The notes: a model not told the origin generated them from the sequence alone. A DNA stretch of 64,000 nt from Chlorobiota bacterium (GCA_013152535.1 JAADGE010000038.1:1-64000), one strand, 5' to 3'; numbered from the stretch's first letter, positions 1-7,784 are shown. A program made the numbers and translations.

Positions 1-215
1 GAATATAAAGAAAAGTTAAAAAAACAATTTTCCGAAAGGAAAAAATTTCTGCTTAAAAATAACAGTAAAGAAGAACTTGATAAAGAATACATACGCTATT
101 TCGGAAATTATGATGATTATTTGCATATGATAATCCGGTAAAAGCGAGTTTGTGCGAAAACAGAAATGATTGGAAATTCTCTTATGTGAAAGATGATTAT
201 AATGAATTTATGTAA
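1..215 (+). pseudogene. Internally deleted REP-associated tyrosine (Y1) transposase, 3' remnant
   Basis: The window opens inside a reading frame (frame 1, stop at 139-141) that encodes EYKEKLKKQFSERKKF...RYFGNYDDYL. From 123 a second frame (stop 213-215) reads YDNPVKASLCENRNDWKFSYVKDDYNEFM. The pattern NPVKAxLxxxxxDWxxSY is the usual C-terminal end of IS200-like/REP-associated transposases, and the first part resembles the region these Bacteroidota proteins have before their catalytic HxH motif (HUH). The HxH-containing core that should lie between them is missing, so I read this as a copy with an internal deletion at about 121-125. The 5' end lies outside the window. Family assignment is by recognition only. 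Confidence 0.55.
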
Positions 216-219
216 AGTG

Positions 220-246
220 TAGGTTGTCTTTTAAAGACGACTTACA
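220..246. repeat. Imperfect hairpin just after the transposase remnant
   Basis: GTAGGTTGTCTT and AAGACGACTTAC can pair at 10 of 12 positions around a short loop. It sits between the transposase remnant and the HMG-CoA lyase start. It could be a transposase-associated palindrome or a transcript end for the upstream gene. There is no clear T-tract. Confidence 0.35.
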
Positions 247-262
247 ACTTAATAAAAAAAAT

Positions 263-1108
263 ATGATAAAAATAAATGAATCACCGAGAGATGCTGTGCA
301 AGCATTAAAAAAGATAATTCCGACCAAAGACAAAATTGAATATATTAATTTACTGTTAAAAGTCGGTTTTGATATTGTTGATGTCGGAAGTTTTGTCTCG
401 CCTGCTGCTGTTCCGCAAATGAAAGACACGGCTGAAGTTCTTGAAAAATTAAAACTTGATGATACCGATTCTGCAATATCCGTATTAGTCGGAAATTCAT
501 ATTTTGCAAAAAGACTTGCCGAATATGAACAAGTCGATTATATTAATTATCCGTTTGCAATTTCTGAAATTTTTCAAAAGAAAAATCTAAAAGCAAATTT
601 TCAAAAATCATTAAAAGACATTGATAAAATAATTGATATTTGTATTCAAAAAAATAAAAAACCGATAATCAGTATTTCGGAAGCTTTCGGAAATCCGTAT
701 GATGAAGATTGGGGTATTGATATTTTAATGGACTGGATTGAAGTTCTTTATGAAAAAGGATTACGCTATTTTCCGCTCGCCGATACAACGGCTTCGGGAA
801 GTGCACATCTGATTGGTTTGGTTTTTACAAATGTCATCAAAGAATTTTCGGATGTTGAATTTAATTTCCATTTACATTCCTCTCTCGAAGACACAATTCA
901 TAAGATTGAGGCAGCATACGATGCCGGATGTCGAAATTTTGATACCGTTTTTAACGGAATGGGCGGTTGCCCGATGACAGGTAAAAAATTAGTTGCCAAT
1001 ACAGATACCCTTGTTTTTTATGAATGGATGATAAAAAATGAAGTTGAAAATAAATTAAACCAAGATATGATTAATATTATTATCGAAAAGGCAAAAATAT
1101 TTTTTTAA
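263..1108 (+). CDS. Hydroxymethylglutaryl-CoA lyase
   Basis: Probably cleaves 3-hydroxy-3-methylglutaryl-CoA to acetoacetate and acetyl-CoA in leucine and ketone-body breakdown (cytoplasm). The 281-aa protein is a complete TIM-barrel enzyme of the HMGL-like/DRE family. It starts ESPRDAVQ, has FVSPAAVPQM, a metal-ligand HLHS motif, and the lyase signature NGMGGCPMTGKKLVANT near the C terminus with the reactive Cys at about residue 236. The ORF track starts at a TTG (224) that adds 13 residues inside a hairpin. The ATG at 263 gives the usual family N terminus, so I prefer it. The stop overlaps the end of the convergent methyltransferase gene by 4 bp. No neighbouring leucine-catabolism genes are visible. 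Confidence 0.88.
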   Translation: MIKINESPRDAVQALKKIIPTKDKIEYINLLLKVGFDIVDVGSFVSPAAVPQMKDTAEVLEKLKLDDTDSAISVLVGNSYFAKRLAEYEQVDYINYPFAISEIFQKKNLKANFQKSLKDIDKIIDICIQKNKKPIISISEAFGNPYDEDWGIDILMDWIEVLYEKGLRYFPLADTTASGSAHLIGLVFTNVIKEFSDVEFNFHLHSSLEDTIHKIEAAYDAGCRNFDTVFNGMGGCPMTGKKLVANTDTLVFYEWMIKNEVENKLNQDMINIIIEKAKIFF

Positions 1109-1875
1109 GATTTTTTGCACAAATAAATAAATTCATGTTTGTCAAATCGATATTTTTTTTGTTCTTCTTCAGAAAAAGAATTAACAAAGTTATCTTCAAT
1201 TACTTCAAATCCTGCTTGTTTTAAACGTTGCGGATAATCGTTTCCGTATAATCTTACGTGGTCGTATTGTCCGTAATATTTTTCACGGTCTTCACGGGAA
1301 GTCAGATTCGGATCTTCAAAAGTTTCATTAAGTGAATAATCAATCGGAACCTGCAATATTGCCCAAGCACCCGGTTTCATAACTCGTATAATTTCCGACA
1401 TTGCTTTTTTCTCATCGTCAATATGTTCCAATACATGATTGCAAATAACAACATCAAATTTATTATCATCAAAAATCATATTTCTGATATCTGTTTTTAC
1501 GTCAACAATAGGAGAATATAAATCGGCAGTTGTATAATTCAAATTTTTTAAATTTTTAAAACTTTTAAGAAACGGTTGTTCGGGTGCAATGTGTAATACT
1601 GTATGTTGTGAGGTAAAAAAATCAGTTTTTTCTTTTAAATATAACCATAATAAACGGTGTCTTTCCAGTGATAAACAATTAGGACACAGTCTGTTGTCTC
1701 TATTTGACTTGCCGTATCCGTAAGGTAAAAATTTTCTGAAATGTTTGTTGCAAATCGGGCATTCGGTATTGGTTCCTTTATAAATTAAAGCCAAAGGTTT
1801 TCTTACAATAAAACTAAACCGAATTAACAGTGGGCGAGGGACTGTTTTTAAAAGGAATTTGATGATTTTTTTCAT
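1105..1875 (-). CDS. Class I SAM-dependent methyltransferase with N-terminal Cys4 knuckle
   Basis: 256 aa. The N-terminal part carries four cysteines in two CxxC pairs (CPIC at 39-42, CPNC at 64-67) followed by LSLERHR, which is likely a structural zinc site. It is followed by a Methyltransf_11-type fold: VLHIAPE (SAM motif I, about 93-99), then FDVVICNHVLEHIDDEKKAMSEIIRVMKPGAWAILQVPI, the typical motif II-III region with the post-I/LEH helix. The substrate is unknown. Proteins of this arrangement often occur near polysaccharide or lipid genes, but nothing nearby supports that here. It is a single-gene unit converging on HMG-CoA lyase. Confidence 0.8.
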   Translation of the reverse strand: MKKIIKFLLKTVPRPLLIRFSFIVRKPLALIYKGTNTECPICNKHFRKFLPYGYGKSNRDNRLCPNCLSLERHRLLWLYLKEKTDFFTSQHTVLHIAPEQPFLKSFKNLKNLNYTTADLYSPIVDVKTDIRNMIFDDNKFDVVICNHVLEHIDDEKKAMSEIIRVMKPGAWAILQVPIDYSLNETFEDPNLTSREDREKYYGQYDHVRLYGNDYPQRLKQAGFEVIEDNFVNSFSEEEQKKYRFDKHEFIYLCKKS

Positions 1876-1935
1876 ACTGAAAATTTCCGTAAAGAAATAA
1901 AAAATATAACTATTTCAGGTTTTCAAAAGTATTAA

Positions 1936-1967
1936 TTTGTATTTGACCATTAAAATTAATACATTTG
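1936..1967 (+). promoter_or_regulatory. Promoter of the lipocalin-like lipoprotein gene
   Basis: A -7 element TACATTTG (1960-1967) lies 29 bp before the ATG, with TTTG at 1936-1939 as a plausible -33 element 20 bp upstream. This matches the Bacteroidota consensus TTTG-N19/20-TAnnTTTG. Confidence 0.6.
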
Positions 1968-1996
1968 TTACGCTAAATTTTTAAAATCTATTTGAT

Positions 1997-2407
1997 ATGA
2001 AACAAATTAAATTATTATCCGTTCTTGTAATTTTTTTAACTTTAACGGTTTCTTGTAATAAAACACCGCATGACAAATTAATCGGAAAATGGGATGTTAC
2101 TAAAATTGTGAATTCTACTATGACGGAACAAGACGATATTGATTTCTTTAATGAAATGAATAAGGATGTTTTAGACAAAGAAGTTTTTACTTTTACGAAT
2201 GATAAAGTAACAAAAAGTTTTCCTGAAAAAACTGAAGGGACTTGGGAAATTGATGAAAAAGGTAAGATTCTTACAATTGATTGGGGAGAAAATGATAATT
2301 ATTCTCCGCATACTTTTGTTGTTGAAAAATTAACTTCAGACAGTCTTATAATTCAAGAAGATTTTGAAGAATTTTTAATGACAACATATTTTTCAAAAAT
2401 AAAATAA
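1997..2407 (+). CDS. Lipocalin-like lipoprotein
   Basis: 136 aa. It has a type II signal peptide with lipobox TVSC (Cys about 20), then KLIGKWDVTKIV, the usual opening of lipocalin-like (DUF4488/lipocalin_4-type) beta-barrel domains in this phylum. The rest is strand-rich with a TWEIDEKGKILTIDW segment. It is probably an outer-membrane or periplasmic-facing lipoprotein with no known ligand. The next gene carries a similar C-terminal domain (IVGSWKMTGYED), so the two may be functionally linked. The start is an ATG with a good promoter upstream. Confidence 0.65.
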   Translation: MKQIKLLSVLVIFLTLTVSCNKTPHDKLIGKWDVTKIVNSTMTEQDDIDFFNEMNKDVLDKEVFTFTNDKVTKSFPEKTEGTWEIDEKGKILTIDWGENDNYSPHTFVVEKLTSDSLIIQEDFEEFLMTTYFSKIK

Positions 2408-2440
2408 TTTTTGTATAAAGCATCAGTACATAAATTATAA

Positions 2441-2506
2441 ATACCGACGAAAAGATTGTGGTACGATTTGAATTTTCGATAATATCGTAAATTTGTATGT
2501 CGGTAT
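2441..2506. repeat. Inverted repeat ATACCGAC/GTCGGTAT flanking a promoter
   Basis: ATACCGAC (2441-2448) and GTCGGTAT (2499-2506) are perfect 8-bp arms. Between them are a small palindrome CGATAATATCG and the -7 element of the TIR gene. A similar TACCGACA/TGTCGGTA hairpin ends the idh transcript (28970-28993). It may be a terminator for the lipoprotein gene or a binding site. Confidence 0.4.
2467..2495 (+). promoter_or_regulatory. Promoter of the TIR-domain gene
   Basis: -33 TTTG (2467-2470) and -7 TAAATTTG (2488-2495) are separated by 17 bp. The leader to the ATG at 2563 is about 60 nt. The whole promoter lies inside the ATACCGAC inverted repeat. Confidence 0.55.
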
Positions 2507-2562
2507 TTTCTGTCTGACTACAGACGGATTGTGTGATTGTTGAAAAATATTAAAACAGACTT

Positions 2563-3546
2563 ATGAAAGATATTTTTGTCAGTTTTTCTAAAGACGATAA
2601 AAACTTGTCAAAAAAGTTGGTATCTAAATTAGAATCTGAAGGTTATTCTTGCCGAGTGTTACCGAGAGATAATTCATACGGAAAAGCGGAGGAATTAATC
2701 GCCGAATGCAAAATTTTTATTTTGGTTTTATCTTCGGCTGCAGAACAATCGAAGCAAGTTTCGGAACAATTGAAAAATGCTGTTGAGAAGCACTGTTTCA
2801 TAATTCCTTTTAAAGTCGGGAAAATTGATAATAATTTGGGTATGCAATATATGCTGAACGAATTGGAATGGGTGGATGCGTTCGGCGACGGTTTTGACGA
2901 AGCTTATGATATTTTATTAGAAATTATTGAAGAAATAACCGAAGGGAAGAAAACAAAAAGTATTAATAAAACGAAACAGCTTTCGGAAGCGAGAGGTTTT
3001 GAATTAAAAAAACCGCATTTATACGGAATAATCGGTGTGTTGGCGGTTTCACTCTTATATTTTGCATTTTTCAATAATTCCGGTATAAAAAATAATGCTT
3101 CACTCACAAATAAAAATAATTTATCTCAATCTGCTGACCGTATTATTCCTGATATTGTAAGTGAGAAACTAAAACCCGAAGAGCAAAAGATAGTAGGTTC
3201 GTGGAAAATGACCGGTTACGAAGACAGCAGGCAAATGACACCGGAAGAGCGCCGAGTTACCAATCAGAATATTGAACAAATGAAGCAAAGGGTTTTATTA
3301 ACTTTTAATGCCGACAGAAGTTTTGCACGTGCCGGATTTACGCAATATGTTCAAAAAGGATATTGGGAATACGATGCAGCTAAAAAAAAGATTTATTTAA
3401 TTCCTGAAAATACCAATAAGAAAGAAGAAATTAATATTATTGATTTAACGGATAAAAAAATGACTTTTGTGGTTACCGAATCGGTAGAGACAAGTCCCGG
3501 AAATAAGGAAATAGTAACAACAAAATTGAGTTTTGAGAAACAATAA
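2563..3546 (+). CDS. TIR domain - transmembrane - lipocalin-like domain protein
   Basis: 327 aa. Residues 1 to about 130 form a TIR domain (IFVSFSKDDKNLSKKLVSKLESEGYSC, then CKIFILVLSSAAEQS and CFIIPFKVGK, ending MQYMLNELEWVDAF). A charged linker is followed by one membrane helix (about 152-170, LYGIIGVLAVSLLYFAFF). The C-terminal 120 residues (EEQKIVGSWKMTGYED...) resemble the lipocalin-like domain of the preceding lipoprotein. Topology would put the TIR domain in the cytoplasm and the lipocalin in the periplasm. In my by-eye alignment the position of the TIR NADase Glu (E in ExxxA) is Gln (SEQLKNA), so NADase activity is doubtful. No defence genes surround it. Confidence 0.75.
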   Translation: MKDIFVSFSKDDKNLSKKLVSKLESEGYSCRVLPRDNSYGKAEELIAECKIFILVLSSAAEQSKQVSEQLKNAVEKHCFIIPFKVGKIDNNLGMQYMLNELEWVDAFGDGFDEAYDILLEIIEEITEGKKTKSINKTKQLSEARGFELKKPHLYGIIGVLAVSLLYFAFFNNSGIKNNASLTNKNNLSQSADRIIPDIVSEKLKPEEQKIVGSWKMTGYEDSRQMTPEERRVTNQNIEQMKQRVLLTFNADRSFARAGFTQYVQKGYWEYDAAKKKIYLIPENTNKKEEINIIDLTDKKMTFVVTESVETSPGNKEIVTTKLSFEKQ

Positions 3547-3551
3547 GAATA

Positions 3552-3580
3552 AAAAAGGAGTTCAAAACGAACTCCTTTTT
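3552..3580. terminator. Bidirectional terminator
   Basis: Perfect 12-bp stem AAAAAGGAGTTC / GAACTCCTTTTT with a 5-nt loop. It lies between the convergent TIR gene and the DUF5684-like gene and has U-tracts on both strands. Confidence 0.85.
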
Positions 3581-3597
3581 ATATTTTTAATATCCGG

Positions 3598-3957
3598 TTA
3601 AGCAGCAGTTTGTGCTTCTTTAGCAGCAGGTCCTTTATATTCAGCTTTTCCAAAACCTAAAATAGGCCAGAAGATAGGAGCTAAGAAAATTAATCCTAAA
3701 GTAAAACCGACCTCTTTTCCGAAACTTTTTGAAACAAGATTTATCACCCATACGATGAAAATATAGTTTACAAAAGGAATTAAGAAAAGAATAAACCACC
3801 ATAAAGGTTTACCTGTTATTTCTATCAGCACGATAAGATTGTAGATAGGTACAATAGCTGCCCAACCCGGTTTACCGGCTTTAACAAAAACTTTCCATAA
3901 AGCTGCAATTTCAAAAACGAGAAAAGCAAGATAAATAATAATGACTACATATTTCAT
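3598..3957 (-). CDS. Small integral membrane protein, DUF5684-like
   Basis: 119 aa with four hydrophobic segments. The pattern WKVFVKAGKPGWAAIVPIYNLIVLIEITGKPLWWFILFLIPFVN is characteristic of the DUF5684 family (often mis-annotated as signal peptidase I). Its function is unknown. The ORF track begins 20 residues earlier (4017), but MKYVVIIIYL at 3957 gives the normal N terminus, and the -7 element at 4019-4026 would put the longer start on top of the promoter. The C terminus is Ala-rich (GPAAKEAQTAA). Confidence 0.7.
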   Translation of the reverse strand: MKYVVIIIYLAFLVFEIAALWKVFVKAGKPGWAAIVPIYNLIVLIEITGKPLWWFILFLIPFVNYIFIVWVINLVSKSFGKEVGFTLGLIFLAPIFWPILGFGKAEYKGPAAKEAQTAA

Positions 3958-4018
3958 AATAAATAATTTAAAAAAATGCCTACTCTTTTCAGTTTTCGGC
4001 TTCCCTGATTTATCCAAC

Positions 4019-4026
4019 CAAATATA
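4019..4026 (-). promoter_or_regulatory. -7 element of the DUF5684-like gene
   Basis: TATATTTG read on the minus strand, about 60 nt before the start codon at 3957. It fits TAnnTTTG. Confidence 0.5.
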
Positions 4027-4185
4027 GAATTTATATTTTAAATGATGAAATTTTTTAGATAAAAAATTGAAGTCTCTGCTTTTTACTATTTAGTCCTAAT
4101 AGACAAAAAGGAGGCTGAAAAGTTTGTTAGCCCTTATATTTATTAGCTTTCTGATGTTCTGTTTTTTAATCTAGTTTTTAATCTT

Positions 4186-4193
4186 TATATTTG
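4186..4193 (+). promoter_or_regulatory. -7 element of the DUF4282 gene
   Basis: TATATTTG lies 30 bp before the ATG at 4223. Transcription would start near 4200, which makes the TTG at 4199 chosen by the ORF track impossible as a start. Confidence 0.6.
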
Positions 4194-4222
4194 TATAATT
4201 GTTTCACTTAAATTTTTATATT

Positions 4223-4489
4223 ATGGATGACAAAATGAAAGATTTTTTAACGTTTAAAAAAATGATTACACCAATGATTATTCAAATCCTGTTTTGGATT
4301 GGTGTTGCTGCAGTTGTAATAGGCGGTATTATTTCAATGTTCAGTTACGGTGGTTTCTGGAGAGGTCTGTTAATGGTAATTTTGGGACCTATATTTGTCA
4401 GGTTATTTACAGAATTACTAATTGTAACTTTCTCAATTAATGATTCATTAAGAATAATAAAAAATAACACCAAGAAAGATACAGAATAA
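4223..4489 (+). CDS. DUF4282 family membrane protein
   Basis: 88 aa starting MDDKMKDFLTFKKMITP. It has two membrane helices (about 15-37 and 42-64) with the FxGFWRGLLMVILGPIFVRLFTELLIV motif typical of DUF4282. Its function is unknown; family members are short inner-membrane proteins. It is a single gene with its own promoter and a strong terminator immediately downstream. Confidence 0.65.
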   Translation: MDDKMKDFLTFKKMITPMIIQILFWIGVAAVVIGGIISMFSYGGFWRGLLMVILGPIFVRLFTELLIVTFSINDSLRIIKNNTKKDTE

Positions 4490-4510
4490 AAATTATTCGA
4501 TAAAATAATA

Positions 4511-4537
4511 AAAAAAGAGGTATTTACCTCTTTTTTT
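4511..4537 (+). terminator. Rho-independent terminator after the DUF4282 gene
   Basis: AAAAAAGAGGTA / TACCTCTTTTTTT with a 2-3 nt loop and a long T-tract, 20 bp after the stop codon. Confidence 0.85.
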
Positions 4538-4545
4538 ATTAATAA

Positions 4546-4807
4546 CCTGAACTCAATATAAGCTTTGCTCACAGTTTCAGATAATTAGCTCATATACGAG
4601 TCATATTTATGAAGTACTGTCGAGATAATACGAATAAATATGAGGAAGTATATGAGTTAATTAATGAAATTCCTAAATAAAAATCCGACAGTGCATCATC
4701 TTTGCACTGAGAATCCTTCGATATAACCCGTTATAACTTTATGATTTTCAGCACAAATCTAATACACTATCGAATTTCTGTGAGAGAAATCTTATATCGA
4801 GTTCAGG
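4546..4807. mobile_element. 262-bp non-coding element with terminal inverted repeats (MITE-like)
   Basis: The left end CCTGAACTCAATATAAGCTTTGCTCACAG (4546-4574) is matched by the reverse complement of the right end CCTGAACTCGATATAAGATTTCTCTCACAG (4778-4807). These are imperfect terminal repeats of about 29-30 bp, with 16 of the outer 17 bases identical. Inside, TAATTAGCTCATATACGAGTCATATTTAT pairs with 4634-4663 in a long hairpin, and AGTGCA/TGCACT forms a smaller one. There is no ORF. The right end touches the TAG stop of the adjacent tolC-like gene. This organisation fits a miniature inverted-repeat transposable element; a structured RNA is the alternative. No target duplication is certain. 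Confidence 0.6.
4582..4663. repeat. Long hairpin inside the 262-bp element
   Basis: Arms of about 29 bp (4582-4610 and 4634-4663) pair in two blocks, TAATTAxCTCATATAC and TCATATTTAT. They are separated by a 3/4-nt internal loop and closed by a 23-nt loop. Confidence 0.7.
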
Positions 4808-6157
4808 CTAATAGGCTTCTAAAATTTTCCCGGTTATTTTTAATATATCGTTGTATCTCGTAAGCATATAATATTTTGATTGAGACAGAGCAAAAGCCGT
4901 ATTCATGTATATTATTTGGATATCTCTGATATTAAAAGAATTTATTATGCCTACTCTGAATTTCTCTTTTGAGATTTCCATATTTAAAGAAGCCGCTTTA
5001 AAATTCTCTTCGGCAACTTTATACATTTGTTTTCTGATTTCATACATTTCATATAAGTTGTGAAGATTATTTCGCAGAATCATTTTTAATTCTTCCGTTT
5101 TTAATTCAGATTTTTCGGTATCAATTTTTGCATTTTCTACAGCACGTTTGCGATTATTACCGTTAAAGATTATATAGGATAGTGTTAAATCGGCATAAGC
5201 ATTCTGAGAATAGTATGTTGGTGCAACGGAATTAAGCATCGGAAATGAATTTGTTTGAGCGATTCCTGCATTAAGCGAGAGGGAAGGATATAACGTACTT
5301 CTTGCTGATTTAATATTATTTTCATAAATTCTGTTGCTTATAATTTGTGTTTTTAAATTTGCATTATTTCGAAACATTTGAGTTTCTAAATCGGCTAAAT
5401 TGAACTTCTTATTTTTTATTCCGAGTCTGTCGGTAAGTTTGTAATTTATAATTTCGGTATCGCCTAAAACTTTACCGAGTTCCCTCATGGCATTTTGTTT
5501 GTTCATTAATTGAGAAAGAAAATTCAGAGAATCAGTCAGGAACGAATTCTTTTCCTGCAAAACTTGATACCTTACCGAGAGTCCCAGATCTTTTTTTATT
5601 AATATGTATTTGTATCGATCTTTTGATAACTTCATTAAATTCTCCGTTACTTTCAGTTTCTCTTCTTCCAGTAAAACCAAATTGTAAGCATTTACAATTT
5701 CTGCAACCGTATTCTCAAGCGTTAATTTAAGATTCCCTTCTGAGAGTAATTTTAAATATTCTGAATTTTGTTTTGATAATATTGCCGAAAAACCGTTAAA
5801 TAGATTCAGTTTGATATTTAAATTCGGAGAAAGCGAATTAATATAGGCGTTTTCTCCGCTGCCGGCAGTATTATTAATATGGTTTATTTGATTAGCGTTG
5901 AGAGAAATTATCGGGAATATCCCGGCTTTTCCCCAAGTATCATTATTATTCGCTTTTTCTGTATCTTTTTTTGAAATTCGGATTCCGAAATTATTTTTTA
6001 ACCCTTTTTGAACAGCTTCTTTCAAGCTGATAGTCAAAGAATCGTTTTCTTGTGCATAACTTTTAACGGAATTTAAAATAAAAAACAGCATAATCAGGAT
6101 AAACAGCTTTTCTATTTTTCGAATTCTGATGCGGAATATTTGCAAATTAGTTTTCAC
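4808..6157 (-). CDS. TolC-family outer-membrane efflux protein
   Basis: 449 aa, close to the usual TolC length. It has a signal peptide (LILIMLFFILNSVKSYAQ), then two repeats of long helices and short barrel strands typical of the outer-membrane efflux protein family: SLKEAVQKGLKNN...ISKKDTEKA in the first repeat and FNLADLETQMFRNNANLKTQIISN in the second, with PSLSLNAGI and LTLSYIIFNGNNRKRAVENAKI. It is probably the outer-membrane channel of a type I or RND system, but no adaptor or pump gene is adjacent. The stop codon abuts the 262-bp inverted-repeat element, so its extreme C terminus may have been set by that insertion. Confidence 0.82.
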   Translation of the reverse strand: MKTNLQIFRIRIRKIEKLFILIMLFFILNSVKSYAQENDSLTISLKEAVQKGLKNNFGIRISKKDTEKANNNDTWGKAGIFPIISLNANQINHINNTAGSGENAYINSLSPNLNIKLNLFNGFSAILSKQNSEYLKLLSEGNLKLTLENTVAEIVNAYNLVLLEEEKLKVTENLMKLSKDRYKYILIKKDLGLSVRYQVLQEKNSFLTDSLNFLSQLMNKQNAMRELGKVLGDTEIINYKLTDRLGIKNKKFNLADLETQMFRNNANLKTQIISNRIYENNIKSARSTLYPSLSLNAGIAQTNSFPMLNSVAPTYYSQNAYADLTLSYIIFNGNNRKRAVENAKIDTEKSELKTEELKMILRNNLHNLYEMYEIRKQMYKVAEENFKAASLNMEISKEKFRVGIINSFNIRDIQIIYMNTAFALSQSKYYMLTRYNDILKITGKILEAY

Positions 6158-6335
6158 CGGTTTATATTTAATATTTTAAGAGCTGAAAGTATGTTATTTT
6201 TAAGAAAAACACAAAAATTTTTATCTGTCGAAATAAAAAAAGATTCCGGAATACCTTTGCTTTTCAATTTCAGGGTTCAGAACGAATTGTTAAATATATT
6301 TTCCGATAATTTTTTGGCTGACACCGGCTGTGAAA

Positions 6336-7784
6336 CTATAAATTTTCTAAAACATCAACAAGTAAATCCCAAAACTTTTGAACAGTCGGGATATTCATTC
6401 GTTCGTCCGGCGAATGGGCACCTTTTATCGTAGGTCCGAAAGATATCATATCTAAATAAGGGTATTTCTCAAGGAATAATCCGCATTCTAAACCTGCGTG
6501 AATAGCTTTTACTTCAGGTGTTCGATTAAACAGTTTTTTATAAGATGCTTCGGTAATTTTCATAATTTCCGAATTTGTATTCGGTTTCCAACCGGGATAT
6601 CCGTCGCCGTGTTTTACTTTTGCTCCGGCAAGTTTAAAAACAGAAGCAACTGTTTGTGCCATATCGTATTTTGCACTTTCAACAGAACTTCGTTGGCTGG
6701 TTTCAATTGTTATTTTATTGCCTTCAATAAATTTTACCGATGCCAAATTTGTAGAAGTTTCCACCAAACCGGGCATATCTTTACTCATTGCATAAACGCC
6801 GTGCCAACAACTATAAATCGAGTGCATTAATTTTTTTTGCACTTTTTTTGAAATCACAAATTCGGGAAGTTCAACTTGTTCGAATTCTATTGATAAATTC
6901 TTTTCTGTTGCGGCAAATTCGTTTTTAATTTTTTCACTAAGTTCTTTTACGAGTTTTTCAAAATCTCCGGAATGCTCTTTTTTAACGGTAATAATTCCGA
7001 ACGCTTCACGCGGAATAGCATTTCTTAAATTGCCTCCTTTAAATTCGTTTAAGCGAACTTTAAATTTTTTATAAGCATTAAGAATAATTCTGTTTAATAT
7101 TTTATTTGAATTTCCTAATCCTTTGTCTATCTCATCACCTGAATGTCCGCCGTTAAGTCCGGTAACCGAAATTTTATAAGCAACCGAATCTTCAGGTACA
7201 TTTTTTTTCTTGTATGAAAAAGTTGCAACAGTATCCATGCCGCCGGCACAACCTATGAAAAGCTCTCCTTCGTCTTCCGAATCCAGATTTAACAGAATTT
7301 CTCCTTTTAAAAAACCTTCCTTTAAACCGAAAGCACCGGTTAGTCCGGTTTCTTCATCAGAGGTAAATAGAGCTTCGATTGGAGGATGTTCCGTTTCTTG
7401 TGAAGCCAAAACAGCCAGTGCAGCTGCAATACCTATTCCGTCATCACCTCCGAGTGTCGTACCTTTTGCTTTTATCCAATCGCCGTCAATGTAAGTTTGA
7501 ATTGGGTCGGTATCAAAATTATGCACAGTATCGGCATTTTTTTCGCAAACCATATCCGAATGACTCTGTAATATTACGGTTTTGTTATTCTCTTTTCCTA
7601 ATGTCCCGGGTTTTCGGATAATTACATTCCCTATTTCGTCTTTTTCTGCATCAAGATGATGTTCTTTTGCAAAACTTAAAAGGTATGCAATAATTTTTTC
7701 TTCTTTTTTTGAAGGTCTGGGAATTTGGGTAACTTCATAAAAATATTTCCAAATTTCTGCGGGTTTTAAATCTGATATTGTCAT
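6336..7784 (-). CDS. pepD: Cytosol non-specific dipeptidase / aminoacyl-histidine dipeptidase (M20)
   Basis: 482 aa, full length for PepD (Xaa-His dipeptidase). It hydrolyses a broad range of dipeptides in the cytoplasm using two metal ions. Visible motifs are VILQSHSDMVCEK (first metal His and catalytic Asp), GTTLGGDDGIGIAAALA (bridging Asp), FTSDEETGLTGAFGL (catalytic Glu-Glu), INLDSEDEGELFIGCAGG, and the C-terminal HAGLECG and SFGPTIKGAHSPDERM (last metal His). It is a single gene; its -7 element lies at 7821-7828. Confidence 0.95.
   Translation of the reverse strand: MTISDLKPAEIWKYFYEVTQIPRPSKKEEKIIAYLLSFAKEHHLDAEKDEIGNVIIRKPGTLGKENNKTVILQSHSDMVCEKNADTVHNFDTDPIQTYIDGDWIKAKGTTLGGDDGIGIAAALAVLASQETEHPPIEALFTSDEETGLTGAFGLKEGFLKGEILLNLDSEDEGELFIGCAGGMDTVATFSYKKKNVPEDSVAYKISVTGLNGGHSGDEIDKGLGNSNKILNRIILNAYKKFKVRLNEFKGGNLRNAIPREAFGIITVKKEHSGDFEKLVKELSEKIKNEFAATEKNLSIEFEQVELPEFVISKKVQKKLMHSIYSCWHGVYAMSKDMPGLVETSTNLASVKFIEGNKITIETSQRSSVESAKYDMAQTVASVFKLAGAKVKHGDGYPGWKPNTNSEIMKITEASYKKLFNRTPEVKAIHAGLECGLFLEKYPYLDMISFGPTIKGAHSPDERMNIPTVQKFWDLLVDVLENL

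Noticed and set aside
224-262. Upstream TTG start for HMG-CoA lyase
   Set aside because: It lies inside a hairpin and adds residues absent from the usual family N terminus; the ATG at 263 fits.
2563-3546. TIR protein as part of an anti-phage system (Thoeris or CBASS-like)
   Set aside because: No ThsA, cyclase, SIR2 or nuclease partner is nearby, and the catalytic Glu seems absent; the flanking genes are housekeeping or unknown.
6140-6433. 97-aa plus-strand ORF between the tolC-like gene and pepD
   Set aside because: It overlaps both minus-strand genes, has no recognisable domain or promoter, and its C-terminal part is the antisense of pepD.
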